Assembly (NCBI RefSeq): GCF_011759375.1
Contig: NZ_JAARML010000005.1
Span: 620,001-684,000, forward strand
Direction: 5' to 3'
Origin: Paraflavitalea devenefica
GTDB taxonomy: Bacteria; Bacteroidota; Bacteroidia; Chitinophagales; Chitinophagaceae
Length of the DNA: 64,000 bases
Below the pieces are notes generated by a model. It was not told the origin of the DNA and did no database searches. It saw only the letters and a program-made list of their open reading frames with translations. Position numbers and translations under genes: made by a program. Of the stretch, positions 44,135 to 52,915 are shown piece by piece; the first letter of the stretch is position 1, and each line of letters begins with the position of its first letter.

Positions 44135-46336
44135 TTGAGTGCTACTGTGTTTTTGCTGACACCGCCTTTTACGCAACTGAATACGCCCTACCCGGCTACC
44201 GCTTACCTGAAGGGGTTCCTGAATACCCGGCAGATCAGCGCTTTCCAGGCCGACTTGGGTATTGAGGTGACCCTGGCGCTGTTCAGCCGTACCGGATTGC
44301 AGGAACTATTTACCCGCATCAACAGCAACACCCCTACTGCACTATCTGAGAATACTGCCCGCATCATCGCCCTGCAAAACGATTATATTGATACCATTGA
44401 TGATGTAATCCACTTTTTACAGGGCAGCAACCCTACCCTCGCCCACCGCATCTGCAAACGTGATTTCCTGCCCGAAGCCAGCCGTTTTGCCCAATTGGAA
44501 GACCTGGACTGGGCTTTCGGCTCTATGGGCAACCAGGACAAGGCCAAGCACCTCGCCACGATGTATCTGGAAGACCTCTCCGACCTGATCCGCGAATGTG
44601 TGGATGAGCATTTCGGCTTCAGTCGCTATGCAGAACGATTGGGCCGCTCCGCCAACAGTTTTGATGAACTGTATGCCGCCCTGCAAAAAGAGTACACGTA
44701 TATTGACCAGTTACTGATCAGTATCCTGCAGGAGCACCTGCAATCGGTGCAGCCAAAGCTGGTAGCTATCTCTGTGCCTTTCCCCGGCAATCTGTATACT
44801 TCCCTGCGCTGCGGCCAATGGGTGAAACGAAATTATCCGCAAGTGAAGGTGGTCATGGGCGGCGGCTTTGCCAATACAGAGCTGCGATCACTCTCTGATC
44901 CCCGCGTATTTGAGTGCTATGATTTTATCACGCTCGATGATGGTGAAGCGCCATTGGAAAACCTGGTACACCATATTGAAGGAAAGAAAACAATAGAAGA
45001 ACTCAAACGTACTTTCGCCCTGGTTGATGGCCAGGTGACTTATTTCAACAATAAAGCCTGTACTGATTATAAACAAGGCCAGGTAGGTACGCCTGACTAC
45101 AGTGACTTCCCGCTGAATAAATACATCTCTGCCATTGAAGTGGTGAACCCCATGCACCGCATGTGGAGCGATGGCCGCTGGAATAAGCTCACGATGGCAC
45201 ATGGTTGTTACTGGGGCAAATGCACCTTCTGCGATATTTCGCTCGATTATATCCGGCTGTATGAACCCATCGCTGCTTCCCTGCTCTGCGACCGCATGGA
45301 GGAGATCATTGCGCAAACGGGCCAAAACGGTTTTCACTTTGTAGATGAGGCCGCGCCACCGGCGCTGATGCGTGCGCTGGCATTGGAGATCATCCGCCGC
45401 AGGCTTACCGTAAGCTGGTGGACGAATATCCGGTTTGAAAAGAGCTTTACCCGCGACCTGTGCCTGCTGCTGAAACGAAGTGGCTGCATTGCTGTATCGG
45501 GCGGACTGGAAGTGGCCAGCGACCGTCTGCTGGAGCTGATACAAAAAGGGATTACCGTAGCGCAGGTAGCGCAGGTGAACCGCAACTTTACAGAGGCAGG
45601 TATTATGGTACACGCCTACCTCATGTACGGCTTTCCCACGCAAACGGCCCAGGAAACGGTTGACTCCCTCGAAATGATCCGGCAAATGTTTGCCGCCGGC
45701 ATCCTGCAATCAGCCTTCTGGCACCTGTTTACCATGACGGCACATAGTCCTGTTGGCTTAGCGCCGGAGCAATTCAATGTTCGCCGGGAAAGTATGCTGG
45801 TGGGCAGCTTTGCCAATAATGACCTGGTGCATGTTGATGAAACCGGGGCCGACCATGAGACCTTCAGTTATGGACTGAAGAAATCATTGCTGAATTATAT
45901 GCACGGCATCGGGCTGAATGAACCCCTGCAAAAGTGGTTTGATTTTAAGGTACCCAAAACAAAAGTAGCGCCTGACTACATTGCCCAGGTGCTCACACAG
46001 GATCAATACACAGCGGCCAAGCCCACTACCAAGATCGTATGGCTGGGCCGTCAACCCGCTGTAGAGCATTTCACCAAAACGAAGAAAGGCAATAGCTGGG
46101 AAATGACGGCCCTCACCTTCCAGGACAAGAAAGAAAAGTACAGCATCAGTGTAGGCCGTGAACAGGGCGACTGGCTGGCCGGCATGCTGGAAAAGTTATC
46201 TGTGTCCAATCCCAAAACATCCACGCTACAGGATGTGATGGACAGCTACCGCGCCGCCGGCTTCGAAGACTTCGAACTGTTCTGGGACAATAAGCCAGTG
46301 AATACGTTGCATAAGGTGGGGTTGTTGAAGTTGTAG
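44135..46336 (+). CDS. B12-binding-domain radical SAM protein
   Basis: About 733 residues from the TTG at 44135 (LSATVFLLTPPFTQLNTPYPA); GTG at 44147 is an alternative, and the frame starting at 44093 would overlap the -7 box. The N-terminal LTPPFTQLNTPYP is the start typical of these proteins. A B12-binding-like Rossmann region spans about 205-270 (KLVAISVPFPGNLYTSLRCGQ...VVMGGGFANTE), without a DxHxxG motif. The radical SAM cluster motif is GCYWGKCTFC, spaced C-x4-C-x2-C (about C358, C363, C366), not the usual C-x3-C. Family members do methyl transfers and other radical reactions on unactivated carbons. No substrate genes lie nearby. Confidence 0.85.
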   Translation: MSATVFLLTPPFTQLNTPYPATAYLKGFLNTRQISAFQADLGIEVTLALFSRTGLQELFTRINSNTPTALSENTARIIALQNDYIDTIDDVIHFLQGSNPTLAHRICKRDFLPEASRFAQLEDLDWAFGSMGNQDKAKHLATMYLEDLSDLIRECVDEHFGFSRYAERLGRSANSFDELYAALQKEYTYIDQLLISILQEHLQSVQPKLVAISVPFPGNLYTSLRCGQWVKRNYPQVKVVMGGGFANTELRSLSDPRVFECYDFITLDDGEAPLENLVHHIEGKKTIEELKRTFALVDGQVTYFNNKACTDYKQGQVGTPDYSDFPLNKYISAIEVVNPMHRMWSDGRWNKLTMAHGCYWGKCTFCDISLDYIRLYEPIAASLLCDRMEEIIAQTGQNGFHFVDEAAPPALMRALALEIIRRRLTVSWWTNIRFEKSFTRDLCLLLKRSGCIAVSGGLEVASDRLLELIQKGITVAQVAQVNRNFTEAGIMVHAYLMYGFPTQTAQETVDSLEMIRQMFAAGILQSAFWHLFTMTAHSPVGLAPEQFNVRRESMLVGSFANNDLVHVDETGADHETFSYGLKKSLLNYMHGIGLNEPLQKWFDFKVPKTKVAPDYIAQVLTQDQYTAAKPTTKIVWLGRQPAVEHFTKTKKGNSWEMTALTFQDKKEKYSISVGREQGDWLAGMLEKLSVSNPKTSTLQDVMDSYRAAGFEDFELFWDNKPVNTLHKVGLLKL

Positions 46337-46374
46337 CCTTCAGCTTACAACCTCAACAACCTCCCTGCTGATCA

Positions 46375-49300
46375 TTACAAACGGATGACCTTAACAGTCT
46401 TCGTCTGCTGATCCATATTCACTGTAAGAAAGAATATTCCTGCATGAGCGCCTTGCAGTAAGAACCGTTGCTTTTCTACCATAGACGCCGATTGTATACT
46501 TCTTGTAACAAGCACCCTGCCGGCAGCATCTGTCAACACCATTTCCAACCGGCGGCCTGCCGCACCACTCACCTGCACATTTACTTCATTGCCAGGTACA
46601 GGGTTTTGCAACAGGCTTACTGTAAAATCTGCATCTGCTGAAGCAGAAGTCGAAGCCGTCTTACCTGTTGCCAATAGTGTAACACTTGCCGGCGCTGGTT
46701 CTGTCCCGTACACCAGTTCGCCTTTCACATATACGGTGATGTGTGCATTCTCTCCGAAGGCAGCTTCCGGGCGGAAAGAATGATCATCTGCCTGGTTGAA
46801 AACACTCCAGTCGCTCTTTGCCATCCGCTGCTGGATATTACCCGTAGTACTGGCAGGATACAGGTTGTCTGGCGCTATAAAAGACAGCTCCAGGTAGGTG
46901 TCTGCACCATTGAGCGCGGAGGCAGGTTTTACAATCCTGCCATGTACGAATGCATTGCCCATAGCCGCATAGTCCAGGTAATAATTCACGGCACTGCTAC
47001 CTTCTGCGGTAAACCAGTAACGCATGGTGATATCCGCATAATTGACCGGCACATTGCCTTCATTGTTCAATTTTAACCAGGGAGCAACCGTATTGGCATT
47101 GTTACCAGCATTTTTGCTGTACACTTTCAGGCTTTTCACTACCGGTATTTCCAACGGCTCCGTACCACCCACCAATACATTGTTTTGGTACACCGTAATA
47201 CGCGCGTTTTTCGTATAGGCGCTGGCTGGTGTATAGGAATAGTCGTTCGTTTTCTGAAAATTGGTCCAGGTACTCTTTGCTGCCCTTGTTTGTATAGGCC
47301 CTGAATTTCCATAGGCAGCCAGGCTTCCGGCGGTGCTGTCGAAACGGTATTCGAGGTAACCGTAAGCGCCTTCGTATGGTGCAGCCAGCTTTACGTAACG
47401 CATTTTTACTTTGCCTGTTCCTAACTGCGCATAGTCGGTATACAGGTTCGTCATCGCGGCATATTCTTCCGCTGTCAGCCAGTAACGAACGCTGATGTCC
47501 TTATAAGGCACTGCTTCACCGGTTTCATTCTGTACCTGTAGATGATTGTAGAGTGTGTTGTCTACAGGCTTGCCCGATGCCGGGTCCTTATGCAGTACGA
47601 TCAATCTTTCTGCCGCCGGCAATGAATAATAGCCCCATACCCTGAACTCCAGGATGCCGGTAGATTCCACATTGTTTTTCATGACTACGCGCAAACGGCT
47701 GGCATTCAGGTTATGCAGGGATACCTGGTTGAAGCTGTCTTTACCCAGGGGCACGTCTGCTACCCGTACCCAGGCATTGCCATCCCAATATTCGAGGTAA
47801 GCCGTGGTGGGTGTGCGCACGCCGCCACCATCATCAAACCAGTAGATCTCTGCTTTATCAAGCACAGCATTAGACGGCCATTCGTAGGCTACCCATTGCA
47901 GCGAATCGGGATTGTACCAGTTGCCATAAGCGCCATGACTTTTATCACCGGAATGCAAAGGGGTAAACCCATCGTTTACCGCGCCGAGCGTTTCCCAGGG
48001 TGATACATAAGAAGTGGATGCGGTGGCTTGCATAGCCAGGTTTTCCACTACTGTACTGATCTTCACAACAGCGCTGTAGCGGCTGCTTCCCGACAGGAAC
48101 ACCTGCCGCAACCGGTAGTAGCTGTTGCTGCTATTGCTGGCATGTGTTACCCGGTAGCTTTGTGCGGGGTTCTTTTCAATGGTTGCTACTTTAATAAAAT
48201 GTATGCTGTCGGTACCATACTCCAATTCGTACTGTGCTATAGAATCTGCTGCTAATGTTTCCCATTGCAACTGGTTCGCCCCATCTGTGCGGGCGCCTGC
48301 AAATGACAGCAGGTGGTAACCGGGCGCCGGCAAGGCGGAATCTGAACCCCATACCCGCCATTCGATGATGCCGGTAGATTGTACATTGTTCCGCATAGAA
48401 AGCCGTATTTTATTGGTGCGTATGCTGCCCGGCAACAGGATATTGAATACATCACGCTGCACGGGTATGCTGCCCAGGGAAGTCCAGGCATTGTCTTTCC
48501 AGAATTCAACATAAGCCGTATCCGGTATACGCACACCTGTGTTATCATCAAACCAGTATACCTCCGTTTTATGGATCAGGTACGATTGTGGCCATTCGTA
48601 CTGCACCCATTGAAAGGAATTGGGATTATTCCAGTTGCCATATACGCCATGCCCGCGATCGCCGGAGCCTGCAGGCGTAAAACCATCTTTGATGGCCGCC
48701 AGCGACTCCCAGGGCGACACATACGATGTAGTGGCCGTGGCGCTTAAAGCAAGGTTTTGTACAAATGTTGCCGGAATACAGTCGGGCGATTCACGGATAG
48801 CCATTACCTCATCAGAGAATAAAGTATAGGCAGGATTGATATCTATGTTGGAAACATCGGCAGCTCCCTTGCCATCACATTCCGCGCGGCCATTGTTAAA
48901 GTTGGGTGTTTGCAAGTATACACCGGTACTGCTGCAACTGCCAATCTCCGCATCGCCACCTACAACCACCCCGTTGCCCAGGGTTACACCCCACTCCAGT
49001 GCATTGTCTTTTGCGATCACATTGCCCGATACCGTGCAGTAGCTGAGGATGGCATTATCCGTCACCTGTACGCTGCCACTGAGGGTGCCACCAAACACCT
49101 GGGCGTTACCACTCACCACTACGTTATCGCTTAATACGGCATTTTCTACCCATGCGGTACCTTCTATCCTTACATTGCCTGTAAGCCGTGAGGAGCCCCG
49201 TACAATAGCTTTGGGCCCTACATACACGGAAGCATCCACGGTAGCACTGTTGCTTACCCAGCCGCCACCATTGGCATGGATATGGCCTGCCGACCTGAAT

Positions 49301-50643
49301 TCATCCCGGTAACCGGTCTGGTACCCTTCGGGTACTGCATTGGCGATGCTGATCTCGTAAGGGAACCTTTTTATTTTGGGGAAACCTGCCTCCCACACAT
49401 AGGTAGTATGTGAAGACGGTGCCCCTGACACCACCAGGTAAAGGGCTGTTTCATCTTCCTGCATGGCGAAAGTCACTTCCCCTTCCGGGGCAGTATATGA
49501 CGCGCTGTACCGCGCTGTTTTACCATCTGCCTTTACTGCCACAAAACCATACCGCCAGCCTGCACCGGCCGCTTCTGCATGTCCCTTGAACTTCACTTTT
49601 ACCATCCTGTTGGCACAGGTAGGATGCAGTGGAATGATATTATAACCATAGTCCTGCGGCGCGTGATAATCTGGCACCACATAGCGTGGCAGGGAGTCGT
49701 TCACGCGTTTTAATAGAGTGTATTGCCGCCAGAGATAATGCGGTTCTGCATTTTGCAGGCGGCGCAGTTCGGCGCGTATGTAAGCGCCTGTTCCCAGCAC
49801 ATTGTAATCTGCAATGACATCCCGTTTCGCATATTCCCATATAAAATCATTCAACTGACTTTGTGTCCAGCCTTTCAGGCGGCGATAAGTCATCAGGGGA
49901 TGTTCATTCGCAGCCGACTCCTGCCAGAGCCGGTTCACCATACCAAGGCTGTCCAGTTCCTGTATCGTGAGCAGGAGGTTGAACGCGCAATAGTGATGGC
50001 GGGTAGAAGAATACTGGAAGCTGCGGGTGGCCATCCACCGGGGCACATCTTCTTTCGCAAACTGTGGATATAGCTGCAATCGCATGAAGTTGGCATGCGT
50101 TTCCCAGAATGAACCGGTTGACTGGTTCCTGAATCCCCCGGCCAGGTTGCGGTCAATGTTGTTCTGTCCCTGCAGCGAGTGCGTAAGCTCGTGGCTGAGC
50201 ACAGCGCCATCACGCACCGCCCCCGGGTGTACCCACATGGCCCCGATCACTTCATCATAACTGCTGCCGAAAGCCCATCCCGTAGGGCCTCCCGGCGGCC
50301 ATGTATCATTGATGACCACGATGATCTTGTACTTGCCCAGGTTGGTCGTAGAGTCGTCTTTACAGAACCGGATCCCGTGTACAAATTTGTCATAGATCTT
50401 CTCCAATGTGTCCAGTACCTGCGCAGGTGTAAACCGGAGATTGGGGTCCGTATAAGTTTCAGGATGCTCACCTACTACGGGGCCCCAGAAACATACAAAG
50501 TTCTCCGACTGTACCGAACGGTTGTACGACCAGGTACTGAGCGCTGGGTCTGTAGAAAAGATCCGTGGAATATATACCTGCTTTTGGGCGCTTGCCTGTA
50601 GGGCAAGGCATAGACATACAATTGCGTAAAAATAGCGCATCAA
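46375..50643 (-). CDS. Multidomain T9SS protein: DUF6055-like metallopeptidase, beta-helix, F5/8-type and CBM3-like modules
   Basis: 1422 residues. Signal peptide 1-19. Domain 1 (about 22-430) resembles DUF6055, with a zincin site HELTH at 151-155 and a likely third ligand E181 (FWETHANF). Residues 450-575 are a hexapeptide-like left-handed beta-helix (SATVDASVYVGPKAIVRGSS and repeats such as DNVVVSGNAQVFGG). Two F5/8C-discoidin-like domains, about 630-770 and 870-1010 (ATATTSYVSPWESLAAIKDG; ATASTSYVSPWETLGAVNDG), flank a fibronectin-like segment. Two CBM3-like modules are at about 1015-1160 and 1165-1325 (DISVRYWLTAEEY; DITMRYWFTAEGS). T9SS domain at 1345-1422. It is likely a protease anchored to polysaccharide; this domain order is not one I know. 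Confidence 0.85.
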   Translation of the reverse strand: MMRYFYAIVCLCLALQASAQKQVYIPRIFSTDPALSTWSYNRSVQSENFVCFWGPVVGEHPETYTDPNLRFTPAQVLDTLEKIYDKFVHGIRFCKDDSTTNLGKYKIIVVINDTWPPGGPTGWAFGSSYDEVIGAMWVHPGAVRDGAVLSHELTHSLQGQNNIDRNLAGGFRNQSTGSFWETHANFMRLQLYPQFAKEDVPRWMATRSFQYSSTRHHYCAFNLLLTIQELDSLGMVNRLWQESAANEHPLMTYRRLKGWTQSQLNDFIWEYAKRDVIADYNVLGTGAYIRAELRRLQNAEPHYLWRQYTLLKRVNDSLPRYVVPDYHAPQDYGYNIIPLHPTCANRMVKVKFKGHAEAAGAGWRYGFVAVKADGKTARYSASYTAPEGEVTFAMQEDETALYLVVSGAPSSHTTYVWEAGFPKIKRFPYEISIANAVPEGYQTGYRDEFRSAGHIHANGGGWVSNSATVDASVYVGPKAIVRGSSRLTGNVRIEGTAWVENAVLSDNVVVSGNAQVFGGTLSGSVQVTDNAILSYCTVSGNVIAKDNALEWGVTLGNGVVVGGDAEIGSCSSTGVYLQTPNFNNGRAECDGKGAADVSNIDINPAYTLFSDEVMAIRESPDCIPATFVQNLALSATATTSYVSPWESLAAIKDGFTPAGSGDRGHGVYGNWNNPNSFQWVQYEWPQSYLIHKTEVYWFDDNTGVRIPDTAYVEFWKDNAWTSLGSIPVQRDVFNILLPGSIRTNKIRLSMRNNVQSTGIIEWRVWGSDSALPAPGYHLLSFAGARTDGANQLQWETLAADSIAQYELEYGTDSIHFIKVATIEKNPAQSYRVTHASNSSNSYYRLRQVFLSGSSRYSAVVKISTVVENLAMQATASTSYVSPWETLGAVNDGFTPLHSGDKSHGAYGNWYNPDSLQWVAYEWPSNAVLDKAEIYWFDDGGGVRTPTTAYLEYWDGNAWVRVADVPLGKDSFNQVSLHNLNASRLRVVMKNNVESTGILEFRVWGYYSLPAAERLIVLHKDPASGKPVDNTLYNHLQVQNETGEAVPYKDISVRYWLTAEEYAAMTNLYTDYAQLGTGKVKMRYVKLAAPYEGAYGYLEYRFDSTAGSLAAYGNSGPIQTRAAKSTWTNFQKTNDYSYTPASAYTKNARITVYQNNVLVGGTEPLEIPVVKSLKVYSKNAGNNANTVAPWLKLNNEGNVPVNYADITMRYWFTAEGSSAVNYYLDYAAMGNAFVHGRIVKPASALNGADTYLELSFIAPDNLYPASTTGNIQQRMAKSDWSVFNQADDHSFRPEAAFGENAHITVYVKGELVYGTEPAPASVTLLATGKTASTSASADADFTVSLLQNPVPGNEVNVQVSGAAGRRLEMVLTDAAGRVLVTRSIQSASMVEKQRFLLQGAHAGIFFLTVNMDQQTKTVKVIRL

Positions 50644-50990
50644 ATAAATGTTGTGGGTAATAAAACTGTAATTACATCCTGTATGTGATGAAGATAGCGA
50701 AGGAAGAGAGCACAGTCATGACTGATATTAACTAATTCTAACAGGAAGTTAACCTGTTTGTCTATTCGCAAAAAGGCAGGTCAAAACGGATTGCGGTTAG
50801 CTATGCTGGGTGATGAACCGGTTTATTTGGAGAGAACAAGATTTTCTCTTAAATTACAAGAACACGATTCCCGCGTATTTATTCACTTCTTTATGATCAG
50901 TCGTTCCGACATATGCTGCTTTTTTCTTCCTGCCGGTACTTTTCCCAAGGAGTCCTTGTGGACCGATCTGTCTGCTTTTGCTTCTTTTTC

Positions 50991-51149
50991 CTACGCTTAA
51001 AGTACGCTCCAGGTACGCTTATGGTACGCTCCTGATACCCTCGATATATCGGCTTACTATGGGCTTAGTAGGGGCTTACTATAGGCCGGATAGGGGAAAG
51101 ATATGGGCTACATATAGGCGCTAAGGCGGAAAGATTGGAAGGATATATG
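50991..51149. repeat. 11-bp tandem repeat array with two unit families
   Basis: About 14 consecutive 11-base units with only one short break. 50991-51045: CTACGCTTAAA, GTACGCTCCAG, GTACGCTTATG, GTACGCTCCTG, ATACCCTCGAT. After a 5-base break, 51051-51149: GGCTTACTATG, GGCTTAGTAGG, GGCTTACTATA, GGCCGGATAGG, GGAAAGATATG, GGCTACATATA, GGCGCTAAGGC, GGAAAGATTGG, AAGGATATATG. The period is exact although the units diverge. Confidence 0.75.
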
Positions 51150-51263
51150 AGATTGGGCAAAGCGGGCCGGAGGTCCGAAAATAGGCTGCAAGCCTCCCGG
51201 AGCGGCGAGAAAGGTATGAAATTGGTAAAGTGTTTAAAACCAGCCTATTCTGCTGCTAAGGCT

Positions 51264-51343
51264 GGGGTGATCCTGTTTAAACGAATCACCCCGGAACCCG
51301 GCAGGATTGCCAGGCACGGGGTGACCCACCTTGTGGTACAAGG
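51264..51343 (-). terminator. Hairpins downstream of susD
   Basis: Perfect 8-bp stem GGGGTGAT/ATCACCCC (51264-51271 with 51285-51292) and 6-bp stem CCTTGT/ACAAGG (51329-51334 with 51338-51343). They follow the SusD stop at 51360 on the minus strand. No long T-run is present. Confidence 0.5.
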
Positions 51344-51359
51344 CTTTCGTTTGGTTGGT

Positions 51360-52889
51360 TTAATTGTAGCCAGGATTCTGGTACATTTTCTCAGGGTTCA
51401 GGTTATATTCATTGAGGGGTATAGGAAAATAATAGTCTTTGGTAGTGATATTGGCGAGCGGTGAATTGTTGTAATCCGCCTGGCTCTTGGCCTTGAAATA
51501 AGCCACCAGCTCTTCCTTTGTAAAGAAGCGCAGCAGATCATGCCAGCGGTGGTGCTCAAAAGCCAGCTCTATCCGGCGCTCATGCAAAATGGCCAGTTTC
51601 AGCGTGGGGTATTTGGCCGCATAAACCGGATCGGCCATCATCACCGCATACAAAGGACGCTGTGCCCGCTCCCGCACCATATCGAGGTATTGAATGGCGG
51701 TAGCATCATCATTGAGCAGCATATGCACTTCCGCCAGGTTCAGGATGATATCGGCATAGCGCAACACGATCCAGTCATTACCACCATAACCGAGGTTGGT
51801 AGCGCCGGCGCTGTTATCCCTGAACTTGGTAATGAAATAAGCCTGCACCGAAGGATGGCTGGCGAACTTGATCGAGAAATCCGTACGCAGGTCACCCACT
51901 TCAAACTCTTTCCGCAGATCGGCCGTCAGCGTACCACCTGCACCGGTAGAAGCAAACAGGGAATTGATGGTTTCTCCCCTCGCCTGGTTATTGGCGGCAA
52001 TCCTGGAGCTGTAATTGGGATCGCCTTGCCTGTAGGCAATCTGCCAAATGATCTCCTTGTTGGTGCCTTTTTTTGTTACATCAAATACTTCGGCAAAAGG
52101 AATATCTGACAGTTTCGTAAACCCACGCATATTGTAGCAGGCCAGCAAATAAGTCTTTGCATTGTTCAGGTTCGTTGTTTTATCAGCACTCAGGTCAGTG
52201 GCCATCTTCAGGTACACCTGTCCCAGTAACCCATTGGCAGCCTGCATGGATACACGGCCCTTGTTGGCTTCAGTCTGTACATTGGGCAGGTTGCTGGCTA
52301 CTACATCCTTCAGGTCGGCTACGATCTGCGCATATACATTCTCTTTCGTATCCCGGAAAGTATGTTGGGGCAATTCATCAAACCTTAACCTTTCTGTTAC
52401 CAGCGGTACGCCGCCAAACTCCTGTACCAGGTTGAAGTACATGAGGGCGCGTATAAACTTTACCTCGGCCTTATACTGCGTTCTGGTACCCTCATTGGCA
52501 AAAGAAATAGAGTCAATTTTTGACAGCACGAGGTTGGTCCTTGAAATGGGTACATACAGCGCTGTCCAGTGATTTTGCAGCCAGGTATTGATGGGCGCCA
52601 GGGAAAAGCTGGTGAACTGGAAGGGCTCGCCGTTATTGGATTGGTTATCGGTGCTGTTCACATCATCCGAACGGTCATCGGTCCACAGGGAAGCGCCTTC
52701 TCCAATACAGTTGGAGCTTCTGAGCCCTTCATACACACCATTTACGGCCAGGGCCACATCATTTTCTGTCTGGAAGTTTTCATCCACCGGCACCGCATTG
52801 GGATTATCCTGCTCCAGGAAGCTCTTGCTGCAGGAGCTTAATGCACCTGCGATACTTAAGCCTATTGTTATTACAAGTATGTTACGCAT
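51360..52889 (-). CDS. SusD/RagB-family nutrient-binding outer-membrane lipoprotein
   Basis: 509 residues from the ATG at 52889 (MRNILVITIGLSIAGALSSC); the longer frame to 52916 overlaps the susC stop. Lipoprotein Cys at residue 20, followed by SKSFLEQDNPNAV, the usual SusD start. TPR-like helices (FIRALMYFNLVQEFGGVPLVTER) and the C-terminal RRIELAFEHHRWHDLLRF...IPLNEYNLNPEKMYQNPGY are SusD/RagB signatures. It forms the lid of the SusC channel and binds the ligand at the cell surface. It pairs with the SusC gene upstream. The ligand is unknown: no glycoside hydrolase is in this operon, while an S41 protease lies further upstream, so peptides are as likely as glycans. Confidence 0.95.
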   Translation of the reverse strand: MRNILVITIGLSIAGALSSCSKSFLEQDNPNAVPVDENFQTENDVALAVNGVYEGLRSSNCIGEGASLWTDDRSDDVNSTDNQSNNGEPFQFTSFSLAPINTWLQNHWTALYVPISRTNLVLSKIDSISFANEGTRTQYKAEVKFIRALMYFNLVQEFGGVPLVTERLRFDELPQHTFRDTKENVYAQIVADLKDVVASNLPNVQTEANKGRVSMQAANGLLGQVYLKMATDLSADKTTNLNNAKTYLLACYNMRGFTKLSDIPFAEVFDVTKKGTNKEIIWQIAYRQGDPNYSSRIAANNQARGETINSLFASTGAGGTLTADLRKEFEVGDLRTDFSIKFASHPSVQAYFITKFRDNSAGATNLGYGGNDWIVLRYADIILNLAEVHMLLNDDATAIQYLDMVRERAQRPLYAVMMADPVYAAKYPTLKLAILHERRIELAFEHHRWHDLLRFFTKEELVAYFKAKSQADYNNSPLANITTKDYYFPIPLNEYNLNPEKMYQNPGYN

Positions 52890-52915
52890 AAAATATTGTT
52901 TAGATTGTTCGACCA

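Larger units (their letters stand above)
50644..51359. other. 716-bp intergenic region with an 11-bp repeat array and hairpins
   Basis: It holds no convincing gene. The left part (50644-50990) carries the upstream region of the 46375-50643 gene and AT-rich sequence. The middle is the 11-bp repeat array (50991-51149). The right part contains an AGGCTGCAAGCCT palindrome near 51183, a hairpin at 51264-51292 and another at 51329-51343, downstream of susD. An 80-codon frame at 50758-51000 starts with TTG, has no homology I recognise and ends inside the array; I did not call it. Confidence 0.6.

Noticed and set aside
50758-51000. 80-codon frame in the 716-bp intergenic region
   Set aside because: TTG start, no homology or domain recognised, and it ends in the 11-bp repeat array.
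50991-51149. CRISPR array
   Set aside because: Repeats are only 11 bases, continuous, diverging and without spacers; there are no cas genes.
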